NCBI GenBank assembly: GCA_008921705.1
Contig: VFFE01007622.1
Coordinates: forward strand, 1,271,501 to 1,335,500
Length of the DNA: 64,000 nt
DNA from: Burhinus oedicnemus
Taxonomy: Eukaryota; Chordata; Aves; Charadriiformes; Burhinidae
Reading direction: 5' to 3'
Position 1 is the first letter of the stretch. Each line of letters opens with the position of its first letter. Shown in pieces: positions 15,301-25,795 of the stretch. Below the pieces are notes generated by a model. That model saw only the letters and a list, made by a program, of their open reading frames with translations. It searched no databases and had not been told where the DNA came from. The position numbers were made by a program, and so were the translations under genes.

Positions 15301-18300
15301 ATCTGCCAGAGGAATGAGTATGGCAGGGGATGTGGAAGGCACGTCTTGATGCTTTGTCTGTACCAGGTAATTTCTGAAGTTAGTACCTCCCTTAGGGCAT
15401 TTCTCAAATCATGTCATGAGTATGAAAACTGTGATAATTTCTGAAAAGTAACATCAGATGCACAGTGGTAATATGCTACAGAGGCACGGGTTGATGCAGG
15501 CACCAGTCAGTTGTCGTGCTATGCCCTCCAGCTCTAATGGCAAGAGGTAGATCTTGTGTTTGGGGGTTTTTATAGGAATCAAACCAACCCGCACATCTTA
15601 AAAATGCAAAGAAAAATTCTAGTTTTTGAGATTCTTGACATTTATTGCAAAAGCTACTGTCAGGAAAGAGTTGGGCTTATCCGGCAGAGAGGTGAGGTAA
15701 GGAGAATTGTATCTGCTACCTGCCTTCAGGTAGGTCAGGATGTATTACAGAGAGAGAAACCAGAACAGGAATGTTGGCCTTCCTCAGCAGCTGCGGTTCA
15801 GGGTATTCGTTATTTGCTATTGGCAGCATAAGTCTTGCGTTGCCGTGCTCCAGAACCATCAGTAAGAGAGTAACCAGCCCTTTTACATGTTACTGAAAAG
15901 TATGTTGCCCAGCACAATATTATACTTTATGGAGCAATGTTACTAGGATGAATGTCTTTTCCCAAAAGAAAGATAAATGCATGTTACTCAGGTTAGTACA
16001 TTGAGGAAAATATTTATATCTAGAATCTGTAATAAATGTCACTTTTGTAGGGTGTGTGTGTTTGTTGTTTTTTTTTTTTCTTTTTAGTGTGAGGGGCTAT
16101 GAGAAAAAGTAGTCAGATCTATTATTGGATATCCATTTCAATAACTTGTTTGGTCTTTTCTAAGATGGTCCTGATTTAGGGATTCTTGTATTTCTTCACA
16201 CAGGTCTCTTAAGTCTCTTGGAACATGGGGAAGAATACACCTTCTCTCTGCCCTGTGCATACGCTCGGTCAATTTTAACTGTTCCCTGGGTAGAATTGGG
16301 AGGAAAAGTCAACATTAACTGTGTGAAGACTGGGTATTCTGCAAGTATTAACTTTCACACCAAGCCCTTCTACGGTGGCAAATTGCATCGGTGAGAACAC
16401 TTTTTTCTATTTTTTCCATGTAATCCAGTCTAGAACTGCCATAGCTGTGTAACTCCCCTGTTCTGTGTACTGAATAATACTCATTTGATAGTCTGAGAAG
16501 ACTTAGTTTTTTCTCTTCATAAACACTTGAAGGTATTACTGTGTTCTTAAACAATATCATAGCTAAACAACTGCATCTTATGTGATCCTCAAGGAAAAAA
16601 TCAGACTGCCTTTAAAGACATTAAGGAAATTCCATGTTTGTCTAACTGTTTTCAAACCCCTGGGAAAACAGAGCTCCTGGCTTTTATTCCTGGCTGGCAC
16701 AGATTCTCTTAGTTCTGTTAGAAGTTGGTTAGTGTTTCCTATTTTTCAACTTGCTCTTTGTTTGAAATAAGGTTGATGTTGCTGTTGTAAAGGGTTGCAT
16801 GTTTGTGACATGCATTGTAGTTGCACTACAGGGAACATCAGTAAATAGTCTTCTGTTACTTATTGGTCTTAGGATTTCTGTATAGGAAACAAGGCTATCG
16901 AGTTTAAGCAACTAGAAAATCTCTAAGTAAAAATACCTTTTTAAAAGAAGAAAATGGTAATTGTTGTAGTGATAATTCTTCATGGTTAAAATCTAGCAGG
17001 TAGAAGAAAGAAAATCCACAAAAAGTTTGCTTGGGGTTACTTCTAGCAGATTCTAGGAAGCGCCTGCGCACCTCGTGCAAAAGCTTTTAGAACTCATTAA
17101 CACTGTTTTTAGAGGTTGTATAGTAAGACTGCTGCAGATTAGCCTTGTGCTAATATATAGACAATTAATTAAGGAAGGAGAAAATTAAGTAGTAGTCACA
17201 CAAAGACTGGTTCCAGAGCATTTTGCTGGACAGTGTTTTTTTGTTTGGTTTTTTTTTTTTAAACCTTTCTTAGGTTAAGTGTGTAAGAGATGATAATGAA
17301 ATGTGTAATAGCCTAGAACATCAGAGCTTCTTAAACATGGGTTGCTCTCACAGGTTGCAGAAAATCATCACTCTTCTATAAATCCCTTTTTTCTGAAACA
17401 GTAGGGTAAGGATGTATTTATCATTTAAAGGAAAACAAAAAACCCCACCAAAGATTCCATCCTGAAGCACTCTGCCCCATAAATTCCCATGCATGCTTTG
17501 AATTTAACTTGGAACCATAGCTCCCCTGTCCCAGTGGCATCTGGAGAACTGAAGTTTACACCTAGCTGTTTCACTTGCAACAATTTTAAAGTGATGCATC
17601 ACTTGGGATTTTTGTTTCCAATGCTTACAATGTATCTTCCACCTTGCAATAGCTCCTGTTGTGCCATAAAAAAAAAAAAAAGCGATAGGATACAATTTTA
17701 CTTCAATGATTTAATTTTGGAAACTGTTTTGTTATTTGTCTCTGAAATTAGGCACAGATGCAGAGGCATTTTAAAGACAGATCTGTTCAAGGTACTGTAG
17801 CTATTGAAAATTTGACATGGTGATGATTGGACATTGCCAAAAGAATCTCTTGATGGGGAAGCAGCAGTGTTGTCATGGTTACACAGAGCACAAGTGAGTT
17901 GCCATGGCAATGTTATAGATTTTTTTCTTTTTTTTTTTTTTTGTAGAGTGACCCTTGTTGTTAGACCTCAGCTGGATGTTGGCTCCTTGGTCCTGTACCT
18001 CTTTAGTTTGATGAAGTAGAGGATGTTGATAACGAACAGCTGGGCATATATCAGTCATGCCAAGCTTGCAAATAAGTGCTAGCAGATTTTTTCACTAATA
18101 TTAGTTCAGACAGATATTATGCTCTGCAATGCTGGGATGGTTGTGTGTCACAGAGCAATGCAACTTGAAGAAATATGGGTTGCAATGAGAGTTTAATATG
18201 GCAGCTCAATACTGCACCTCAGTAGTGAGTGATATAACTTTGTTTACTTTAAGCTGAGCAGAGACAGCAATTTTGTGATTGATATTAAATACTGGATGTC

Positions 18301-21300
18301 ACTATTGTGTTGTAACCACATAGCACTTGGAAAAATTAAGTTCTTAAAGTTGTGAAGGTGTAACTGCAAAGTCTGAACGAGCTGGTCTCTGGCATCCTGT
18401 AGATTCAGTCTGTTCAGAGATCTCTTGGGAGGAGGACAGGGGCTCCACCATGTGTAATAGCTTTGGTGAGGTGTGGAAGTCACAGGATGAAAAAGCAGCA
18501 CAAAATGAAGGCTGCTTGCTTGTTACTTACTCCTTCAGTTGTTTTCAGAAACTGTTAGTGCTTGCTAACTTCCACAAAAAAAGCTTAATAGCTTAATGTA
18601 AACATGCTTTTATTGCACATGTTGCTCCAACTCTGGCCTGTCTTCTTGAATGAATCTTAAATTTTTGTAATAGAAAACCATGCCTGAGCAGCAGCACATA
18701 CTTATCAGTCTGTTTTTCTGGAAGATCTTTCCAATGAAGTGAAATTAGGTTTGAGCTGCTGGACTGTGATGTGGCTCCAGCTGCCTCCCGCATGGGCAGG
18801 ATGTGGCAGAAGCCCTGGCTGCTGCCTCCTGCTCTGAGCCAGCTGCGAGCTTTCCCCGCTTGCCCTGGCAATTCCCCACAGGTCTGATTTGACTGGTATC
18901 CAGTATCTCTGGGTTGGAAGGTCTGGCCTGCCATACTCGTTTTGTTGCTTGGAAATTAATTTCTCTGTTTTGATGCTGGGCTCAGGGACAGGGGTGGGAC
19001 AGGTGGATGCAGACACAGCTGGAAGTGACTGGTGCATGTGGAACAGGGAGAGTGGCATCTGTGTGTCCTACACGCCCTTCTGAGTGTGGCACCACGCACC
19101 CAGCGTGGGCAAGGTGGGAGCACAGAAGAGCTGATTTATGCTGGTCTGTATGCCGTTGTTCAAAGGAAGTAATGGCAAACCAGTGGTGTGCAAGTTACAT
19201 TATGTGCAGCTAACAATAGCTAAGTGTGAAAAGAGATGTAACATGTGCTTTGTGTGAGCGCTGATGAAATGCGGGAAGGGGAGCTGGAGAGTGGTGTGTT
19301 GTAGAGAGCTTGTGTAATTGCAGTTTAATTGGAGCTGGAGATAGTGTCCTTTGTGAATCCTGCAGCACCTTACAAGTGAGACTATCAAGTCTTGTTTGCA
19401 TAGCATGCAGAACCTTTTGTTTCTTCTTCCTGGGAGAAAAGTTCTGTTTGAGGGCAGTAATTTGCTTGCCTAGCAATGCTCAGTAAGCTTCCTCTCCTTG
19501 ATTCAGGATGAAGTCAGTGTTGGTAGGTCTTTGGGCAGGTCTTGATGTTGAGAAGAAAAATCTGCATCGGTGTGTGTAATTATGGTGATACTTGAGCATA
19601 TATGCAGCACTTTGAATGAAATACTGCATATTAGAAAGACATTTTTTAATATCTTGTTATTGGCAGAGGTTTCCGTGGAAGAGACAGGAAAGAAAAGCAG
19701 TTCTCCTGATTCCTAGTTTCCTACCTTGCTTTCTGCTTTTGTGTGTCTGCTGCTTATGTGAGCAACATAAAAATGAGACCACCTACATACGGAGAACATC
19801 GAGATGTAAAGATGTGAGATAAAGTGCCAGCAGGTAGTGAGATTCATTCTTGATAGAAAGTTTAATTTTTATTTTTTAAGTCTGAACTACATACCTGACG
19901 TGATGTTTCAAGTGGAAATGATCAACTGCTTGTTACATGTGAACCAGCCTGTTAGTTTCTTCTTAGTTTTCAATTCCGTTAAAAGGTTTGAAACCAGTGT
20001 AAGCTGAAGCCAAAAATGGAGTTTCCTGGGTAACATGAAGAGAACTAGAGCAACGAGTGAAAGTCACTTTGCTCTTTGAGCTTCTTCATGCAAATACAAT
20101 TAAAGTAACTAATGTTTTTCAAGACAGTGTGACAAGTTTGGAAACTCATTCAGAATTAAGTTGAGTGATTATGCAAGGAATAGTCCTCGGGTGTCTTCAG
20201 CCATGGCCTTTTAAAAATAAATTGCTTTCCTAGAGTCACAGGTGAAGTGAAGCAGAACATGACTAACACAGTGGTGTGCAGAGTGCAAGGGGAGTGGAAC
20301 AGCGTGCTTGAATTCACCTACAGCAATGGGGAGACAAAATACGTGGACTTGACAAAGCTGTCAGTGACAAGAAAACGAGTCCGGCCTCTTGAGAAACAAG
20401 GACCATTTGAATCTAGGTAGAGTATGCATTCACTATTGTCTAGCCATTTTTGTCCTAAGCACTCTGGTGAATGCCTTGGGAAAACCTGCAAATGTAGATA
20501 TTATTTGTGGATAGTGCTTAGCAGCAGTGATCTTTGTTTTTAAAAAAATGAAAAAATTAAAAACAAGTGCATAATAAAAAGTGCAAAAAACAAGTGCAGG
20601 CACATGGTTGTTTATCTTGTCTCTTTTATTCATGGACAGAGTTGTCTTATGCGTTCATAAAGTGCCTGCTAGAACAGAGCCTCCTTGTTTCTTTGTTTTT
20701 TTTAACCATCAGCTACGCAGCGGGGCAGCTCCTGACAAGGGAGGTCCTCACAAGAAACTGCTTGTTGAGTAACACTTCCATAGCAACTTTAAAGGGTATA
20801 CAAACAGACATTAGACTGGCACAGCCAAAACCTCAGAGCCATTCCTATCTGCTCCTAATTGCTAGCGTAGCTATAAGACTTGGCTGCGAGCCCTTCCAGC
20901 TGCGCTGCACCCTCGTGCTCCGACCTGGGTTGGTTTTTCATGTATAAGTGGAGGGGAGTGCTCCTGTTCTGAAAGAACTGCGTGCAGTGTTCCTGTAGTT
21001 TGAGGTGGCAGGCTGAGAAAACTTTTGAAAACTGAAGTTAACAATTTGTTTTGTAGGAGGCTGTGGCAGCATGTAACAGAGTCTCTGCGGGGTGGAGACA
21101 TCGATAAGGCTACAGAGCACAAGCGAGCCCTTGAAGAACGACAGAGGAATGAAGAGAGGCTTCGTGCTGAAACAGAAACACCTTGGTGTACTAAATACTT
21201 CCTTAAAGAAGTAAGTTCCCAAGCAGTTAGCTGTTGATGAAGGCAGAGGCAGAGCTACAATGAAAGCAGGTGCACATAAGGATCCGTGTCCTGTCAGAAT

Positions 21301-22703
21301 AGAGTATTTTGTCTTAGATCTTATAGTTTAGCTCCATGGGATCCAAAGGAGTAAGGCGTCATAAGCACTCTCAGACATGTAAAGATGTGACTTTACCCTT
21401 CACTTCCCAAACACTTTGGTTTGGCGATTCCCTTGCAACAAAATGTCTACCTGTTTTGTGGTTCGGTTTCTTTTACCAAGCCCTTCCTCATAGTACATGG
21501 AAAACAGCTTTACCTGTACATGTGTAAGTAGACTGTAACCATAAATACCCAAAGAAAATAATCAACAGTACTAGTTTTGCTTATCTTGTGCACGTATGAA
21601 CCCAAGATATTACTGTTAGCAAGAAGGAACGTGAGTTAATTGTCAACTTAGAACTTACTATGTTCTTGTGCATTACGTTTTGGATGGAGCTTATTTGTTC
21701 AATGGCTTAACCTGTATTTCAATAATGGTAGTAGTAATAATAATAATAAATTAAGACTTTTAACAAGGTGAACTGCAGCCTGCTCAGGAAGGCTGGGGGC
21801 TGCCGGTATGATAACTTTGAAATAGGCTTTCCTTGTGATCTGGATGATGAGACCCTGCTGGTATAGAGAGCTGTGCTGAGCCTCATGCAAGAGGGGAGGA
21901 CTCAACTAAAATTTATGCTGTAGTAGCTTAGATTCCTCTTGTAGTGAAAGCGATCTCTGTGAAACTGCAGTAATATAACTCTTCCTTTTTCTTCTTCCCA
22001 TATCTGTGGTCTAGCAAGGGTTTAAAACATGCTAAAAAGGTGTTTTTCTTGGTGGTTTTTTCCGGTTTTGTTTTTTAAAGTTCAGGGCTATCTGTTAGCT
22101 CCAATAAAGTTTTTTTTGTTCGCTAAAGCTATGTTCGTATGACTAGCTCAGATTTAGATACTTGTATTGTTAGTATATAGATTTAGAACAGGTGAAATTC
22201 TGTTGCTAATCTGAGATACAGATCTACTCAGAAAATGTTCAAATGTAATCCTGAGCTACTTCATTTCTGGGTTAGCAGTCGGGCTGTGTTAGAGCTGATA
22301 ATTTTGGACAGCTGCCTCTCTGCTGGCTTCTTGTTTGGCTTTTTTAAGTAATCTGGATCAGGATGTTGAGAAGAGTGGTTTTCCATCTGGGTTAATTACA
22401 AGTGCAGTCGATTCCCAGAGAGTGCTGTGGCTCGGCAAGAGTCTGTATGTGTTCTGAAGTAGTCTCAGAAGCCTGCAGTGTTGATCTCTGTGTCTTAATC
22501 TGTGGGAGTTAAAGGTATAAGCTATGTCGCTCTGGTTTTCACAGCTATCAGTCTAATAGTTGTGTGAAGGGAGTTCTTCTGGGGCAGTGTCTTTATTATA
22601 ACCGTATTTTCTCTTACGATTGCAGGGAGATGGCTGGGTTTACCATAAACCCCTCTGGAAAACAGTCTCTGCTGTGCAAACTCAGCAAACGGACACTAAC
22701 TAG
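231..22703 (+). CDS. OSBPL11: OSBPL11 (oxysterol-binding protein-related protein 11), last ten coding exons; 5' part outside the window
   Basis: Ten exons (231-310, 1323-1505, 5469-5670, 9937-10082, 12122-12262, 14058-14556, 16204-16390, 20234-20416, 21057-21210, 22626-22703) join in phase through GT-AG introns and give 616 residues plus a TAG stop. Read as a fragment, residues 1-26 are the last helix of the PH domain ([11 protein letters not shown]), 27-87 a Ser-rich linker, 88-154 a predicted coiled-coil region, and about 230-616 the oxysterol-binding-related domain with [12 protein letters not shown] (311-322) and the family signature EQVSHHPP (372-379). ORP11 is known as a lipid-transfer protein of the Golgi and late endosome that pairs with ORP9 and exchanges phosphatidylserine and PI4P at membrane contact sites. 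I chose OSBPL11 over its paralogue OSBPL10 because the remembered human ORP11 sequence matches nearly residue for residue through the ORD and the SRSFSLAS linker. About 130 N-terminal residues and the promoter are missing to the left. No stop or frameshift interrupts the visible exons. Confidence 0.93.
311..1322 (+). other. OSBPL11: OSBPL11 intron
   Basis: 1.0 kb AT-rich intron between exons a and b; no other feature recognised on either strand. Confidence 0.8.
1323..1505 (+). CDS. OSBPL11: OSBPL11 exon b: Ser-rich linker
   Basis: 183 bp exon, 61 codons, phase 0 at both ends, acceptor CACTAG and donor GTATGT. It begins [14 protein letters not shown] and ends DHLVDVRE, matching the ORP11 linker between PH domain and coiled coil. 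SRSFSLAS and RRLSQN look like basophilic-kinase phosphorylation contexts. A different frame of the same stretch stays open, but it lacks the acceptor-to-donor continuity. Confidence 0.92.
1506..5468 (+). other. OSBPL11: OSBPL11 intron
   Basis: 4.0 kb intron between exons b and c. Contains only short A or T runs (for example near 3728-3742 and 4372-4386); no repeat family or exon recognised. Confidence 0.8.
5469..5670 (+). CDS. OSBPL11: OSBPL11 exon c: coiled-coil region
   Basis: 202 bp exon, acceptor TTTGACAG, donor GTGGGT. It encodes [17 protein letters not shown] through [15 protein letters not shown] and ends with one base of a split Gly codon. The initial Met-Met is internal to the protein, not a translation start. 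The heptad-like Leu/Ile pattern ([12 protein letters not shown]) fits the predicted coiled coil that ORP9/ORP11 use to pair. Confidence 0.93.
5671..9936 (+). other. OSBPL11: OSBPL11 intron
   Basis: 4.3 kb intron between exons c and d with a poly(T) tract around 9582-9598 and a C-rich run near 6401-6420. No exon or repeat family recognised. Confidence 0.8.
9937..10082 (+). CDS. OSBPL11: OSBPL11 exon d: linker before the ORD
   Basis: 146 bp exon, acceptor TGCTTCAG, donor GTAAGG. Two bases complete the Gly codon, then 48 codons encode [19 protein letters not shown] through EPCQLAR, ending in phase 0. The [12 protein letters not shown] stretch matches ORP11. A second GT four bases on (GTAATG) would shift the frame, so the first donor is preferred. 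Confidence 0.9.
10083..12121 (+). other. OSBPL11: OSBPL11 intron
   Basis: 2.0 kb intron between exons d and e. It contains an imperfect duplication at 11367-11416 (GATGGTTGTTAAAACGGTGCT, then a near copy) and a short (TG)n-rich stretch near 11473-11496. Confidence 0.8.
12122..12262 (+). CDS. OSBPL11: OSBPL11 exon e: acidic segment and ORD entry
   Basis: 141 bp exon, 47 codons, phase 0 at both ends, acceptor TTTTCTCAG, donor GTGAGT. It starts [17 protein letters not shown], an acidic stretch, and ends with [18 protein letters not shown], the amphipathic helix that opens the lipid-binding ORD in ORP proteins. Confidence 0.93.
12263..14057 (+). other. OSBPL11: OSBPL11 intron
   Basis: 1.8 kb intron between exons e and f; nothing beyond the pyrimidine-rich acceptor region was recognised. 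Confidence 0.8.
14058..14556 (+). CDS. OSBPL11: OSBPL11 exon f: core of the oxysterol-binding-related domain
   Basis: 499 bp exon, acceptor TTATTTCAG, donor GTAAGT, ends one base into a Gly codon. It carries [34 protein letters not shown] and the diagnostic EQVSHHPP (bases 14421-14444). The His-His pair and the KPYNP lysine bind the PI4P headgroup in characterised ORDs. A Ser/Thr-rich loop ([11 protein letters not shown]) separates the two blocks and varies between ORP proteins. Confidence 0.96.
14557..16203 (+). other. OSBPL11: OSBPL11 intron
   Basis: 1.6 kb intron between exons f and g. A T-rich run near 16068-16084 is the only notable feature. Confidence 0.8.
16204..16390 (+). CDS. OSBPL11: OSBPL11 exon g: ORD continuation
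   Basis: 187 bp exon, acceptor CACACAG, donor GTGAGA. After two bases finishing Gly it encodes [16 protein letters not shown] through [12 protein letters not shown] and two bases of Arg. It is the beta-barrel portion of the ORD and is near-identical to remembered human ORP11. Confidence 0.94.
16391..20233 (+). other. OSBPL11: OSBPL11 intron
   Basis: 3.8 kb intron between exons g and h with a poly(A) tract at 17668-17681 and T-rich runs near 17250 and 17930. A GC-richer stretch about 18750-19120 holds overlapping open frames without recognisable domains. Confidence 0.8.
20234..20416 (+). CDS. OSBPL11: OSBPL11 exon h: ORD continuation
   Basis: 183 bp exon, acceptor TTTCCTAG, donor GTAGAG. It encodes [19 protein letters not shown], then [17 protein letters not shown], and ends PFES plus two bases of Arg. 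Phases match exons g and i. Confidence 0.94.
20417..22625 (+). other. OSBPL11: OSBPL11 last two introns (20417-21056 and 21211-22625)
   Basis: The two introns flank exon i (21057-21210). The second contains an (ATA)n microsatellite at about 21728-21749. No other feature recognised. Confidence 0.8.
21057..21210 (+). CDS. OSBPL11: OSBPL11 exon i: C-terminal ORD helices
   Basis: 154 bp exon, acceptor TTTTGTAG, donor GTAAGT. It encodes [20 protein letters not shown] through [11 protein letters not shown], including the basic/acidic helix [13 protein letters not shown] typical of the ORD C-terminus. Confidence 0.95.
22626..22703 (+). CDS. OSBPL11: OSBPL11 last coding exon and stop
   Basis: 78 coding bases after the acceptor [25 protein letters not shown] and a short polar tail ending TDTN, then TAG at 22701-22703. 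The [11 protein letters not shown] block closes the ORD; the polar tail is the least conserved part. Confidence 0.95.
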   Translation, partial: GDGWVYHKPLWKTVSAVQTQQTDTN

Positions 22704-22827
22704 AAAAGCTGCTTTAAGATGAGTTTTCCAATTTTTCCTCTCCTTTTCCCCTGTCTCTCAAAACACAGTAATCACACTGAGTGTCCCCTTTTTATGTAAT
22801 TGTGAAAGTTTAAATGAGCATAAAGAA

Positions 22828-22833
22828 AATAAA
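22828..22833 (+). promoter_or_regulatory. AATAAA hexamer, possible proximal polyadenylation signal
   Basis: Canonical hexamer 125 bases after the OSBPL11 stop. No clear GT-rich downstream element follows; an A-run is found instead, so its use is doubtful. Confidence 0.25.
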
Positions 22834-24247
22834 TATACTAGGGCACTTTAAAGCTATTAAAAAAAAAAAAAAGTTGTAGAGACAAATTTGCCAGGTACAT
22901 TCAACCAACTTTTTTTGTATGATCCAAGAGATTTTATCTGAATTGTGTAAGATTCTTCTAAGTAGACCTGATTGCAAAAGCTGCCTAAGAGGAGAAGGAA
23001 CTGTTGGATATTGGAGTGACATGGGAACTTTTCAGAATCTGCGTCAAGCTCTTTAATAACTGAAACCTGCTCAGTACCCATGTAGACAACAGCAACAAAA
23101 AATTGCTGCTTTTATGCCCAGTGATTAACCTTTCTGGCGAAAACTGGAGGGATGTTTGGAAGATGTGCCTGAAATCAGTGTTAAAAGACAACTGGATCGT
23201 GATGACTTTTTTCTTCAGAGAGAACGTGTGCATGCATCAGAGGAATATGGGATATATGTAGAGACTACCTTTCTTTTTTATGGATTTATAAAAGCAATTA
23301 GAATTGTAACCATGGAGAAATTTTTCCTCTGAAACATTTTAATATACTTGAAATAATTGACTTGAATTGGAAAAGTAATTTGAACACTTTTCAACTCCTA
23401 ATTTTATTAAATCTCTTTGAGTGACTTTGTTTTTTCTCATGTTATAATGTAATGAGGTTTGGCCTTTTTTTTCCTCCTCCACCTTCCCTTCCCAAGGACT
23501 AAGGCTTTCAAAATGAACAGAAAACATACAATTTTGTATTTAAATTTCTCTGCCCATCTAATCATCTCAGAGGGGAAGTATCAGTATTACAAACTGTCCT
23601 TTGGATTGTTTTGGTTTTTCTCCTGTGGTGTTATTTAGAACAAAGCAGTGAAATGTGACCTGTGAATACATGGACTGTAGGTCCTGATTTTTCATCTTAC
23701 CATTAAAAAAAAGCTGATTATGCTGAGGACTGGGTATTGATTTGAAACACAATCAGATATCAGGAAACTGTATTCAGGTACAAACATCCTTTGTGGTTTT
23801 TTTATAACTATTTTATTGAAATCTAAGAATTGCTGGCAATTAAGAATAGTACTTACGGCTTTCGTTATTGTAACTACAAGCTACCTTAATTTTTCCAACA
23901 GTGGTGCCTTACTCTGTTTTTTCTTCTGATGTAGTCTTCCAATCAGTGTATATAACATTATCTGCCACTTCCCAGCCATGGCAATGGCTGCACCTGATCC
24001 AGCATTATGAGAACTCACAACTGTGTGATCTGGTAAGATATTTTCCATGGAGAAGATACAACTGTAAGAATGCATCAGAAGGTTTAAATAACCATGTTAA
24101 CTTTCAACACAAACTGTAAATTGTGCAAAAAAAGAGTTTGGTTTATGCACAACTATTTTGATCCTCTTGTACATTTTTTTTTGCTGTGAAATGCACTGAG
24201 ATCTCAATGCGAGTCATAGTCCGTTTGTGAGAAGTGGGGGTGGGGAT

Positions 24248-24253
24248 AATAAA
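24248..24253 (+). promoter_or_regulatory. AATAAA polyadenylation signal, best candidate for OSBPL11
   Basis: Canonical hexamer followed about 20 bases later by a T/GT-rich element (TTTGTTCTGTGTGCTTT). It would give a 3'UTR of about 1.55 kb. Confidence 0.5.
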
Positions 24254-24525
24254 ACTACAAAATGATTCATTTGTTCTGTGTGCTTTCCTAGAGATCAGGT
24301 GACGAGGAAGAGTAGGTTGTTGTTATCTTTTATGCTGGAGATCAGTCTGTCTGGGCTTTCCTTGGCCCTTAAAGCGGGATATTTTGGCACCGTGCACTTG
24401 AGTAGTAACTATATTCTCCAGCAAAAGTATGTTTTAGGCCCTGCTGTCTTGTTTGTGATATTCTATACAACCATCCTGTTGTGTTAGTTTTGGATATCCG
24501 TTGGGCATTTTCATGTTTAACCAGG

Positions 24526-24537
24526 AATAAAAATAAA
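24526..24537 (+). promoter_or_regulatory. Overlapping AATAAA hexamers, alternative distal signal
   Basis: Two hexamers in AATAAAAATAAAA, followed by moderately T/GT-rich sequence (CTTGTTTCTGGGTCTG). They could serve a longer OSBPL11 transcript. Confidence 0.3.
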
Positions 24538-25736
24538 AATGAAAACAGTGGGACGAGTTCCTCCTTGTTTCTGGGTCTGCGGCACATTTGGGGTGTGCTC
24601 CTTGGCCAATTCTGGGATTTGGGGTAGGAATCATGGTGGCAGTGTGTGAACTTCTATGGTTCATCGGTGCCTGCACCAAACTGGGGGTGGTAGAGGGACA
24701 GAAGATAAATTGACAACACTGTATATGTTTCATAGTTGTTTTATCTGTGTTGTGTGGCAGATTTGCTTTAAACAAACAGCAAGGGCTGCGGTGCAAGGTC
24801 CAGCTTTTAATATTGCTGTGATCAGAGAAGAAAACAAACCTTTATCAGCTGAGTATACTCCAGGGGTCAACTTGTGCTTATTAAAATATAGACATATGAC
24901 TCTCACTGAGCTCTGCTTAAAATTTTGATTTGGGAATTTGTCAAGGTGATAGCTTTAAAACAGGCTGAAAAGCTCCCATGTTGACCATAAACCCATTTGT
25001 GTTCCTTATATAATATTATTAGTCAAGTTATTTCTCTTCCACCCTCATCTGGTACGCTTGTGGTTTCACACTGAGAAAGCTGTTACTAATTTTGTTGTGT
25101 AAAAATAGACCCAGTGCTGAAGAAGTAGTCTTTTAAAATACAGAAATGATTTCTTTTAACATGGGGGTGCTGCTAGAAAAAAAGAAGGTAAAGCCTTCCT
25201 TTGCTCAGATGATCACAAGAACTGGAATGGCTTCGTGATGTGGATTTAGTTACAATGCATATTTCTAGTTACTTCTAGAAATAAAGGACGTAGTTGAAAA
25301 CAGTTTAAAAAGAAAAAAAATTGTAGCCACTGAATATCCAGCTTAAATTGCAAGACATCTATGTGATTCTTCTGAGAGTTGCAAGCACCCGAACTAATGT
25401 ATGTATTTTTAACTCTGACCAGATTTGATTCTCTTGCATAACTGCTGTTGTTTCCATCTTATACATTCTGGAGCGAAGGGAAGGGCTCACTGCTGCTTCC
25501 TATGTAGATATTTGCTAGAATCACAGTGTGTTCAATGGGAAGCATGACGAAATGTAGGATTTTGGATTATGTTCCCTTCTGTCTTTTTGGCTTGATGGGG
25601 CTCCACTGAAGTTAAGAGCAAAATTCTTACTGATGTCAGTGGTTTTAGGTTTCCTGGGTTATAAACAGATATTGGAGCTTAAATAAGTGGCTCTCTTCAG
25701 AAGTGCTGTGTACCTTGCTGCTTGTGGGAAACAGAG

Positions 25737-25795
25737 ACTCCTATTTAAAACAAAGTCACTCCTATTTAACACAGTCACTCCTATTTAACACAGGC
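25737..25795. repeat. Three-copy imperfect tandem repeat
   Basis: The unit ACTCCTATTTAA plus a variable ACA(A)AGTC tail occurs three times in a row with periods of about 21 and 19 bases. It is a small local duplication. Confidence 0.85.

Larger units (their letters stand above)
22704..24270 (+). other. OSBPL11: Probable OSBPL11 3'UTR
   Basis: AT-rich sequence after the stop codon with no supported coding frame. It contains an A-rich run at 22859-22872 and several candidate polyadenylation signals (22828, 24248, 24526). The 3' boundary near 24270 is inferred from the signal at 24248 followed by GT-rich sequence. Confidence 0.5.

Noticed and set aside
231..22703. Naming the plus-strand gene OSBPL10 instead of OSBPL11
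   Set aside because: Exon translations match remembered ORP11 through the linker (SRSFSLAS), coiled coil ([13 protein letters not shown]) and C-terminus ([22 protein letters not shown]). A tree would settle it.
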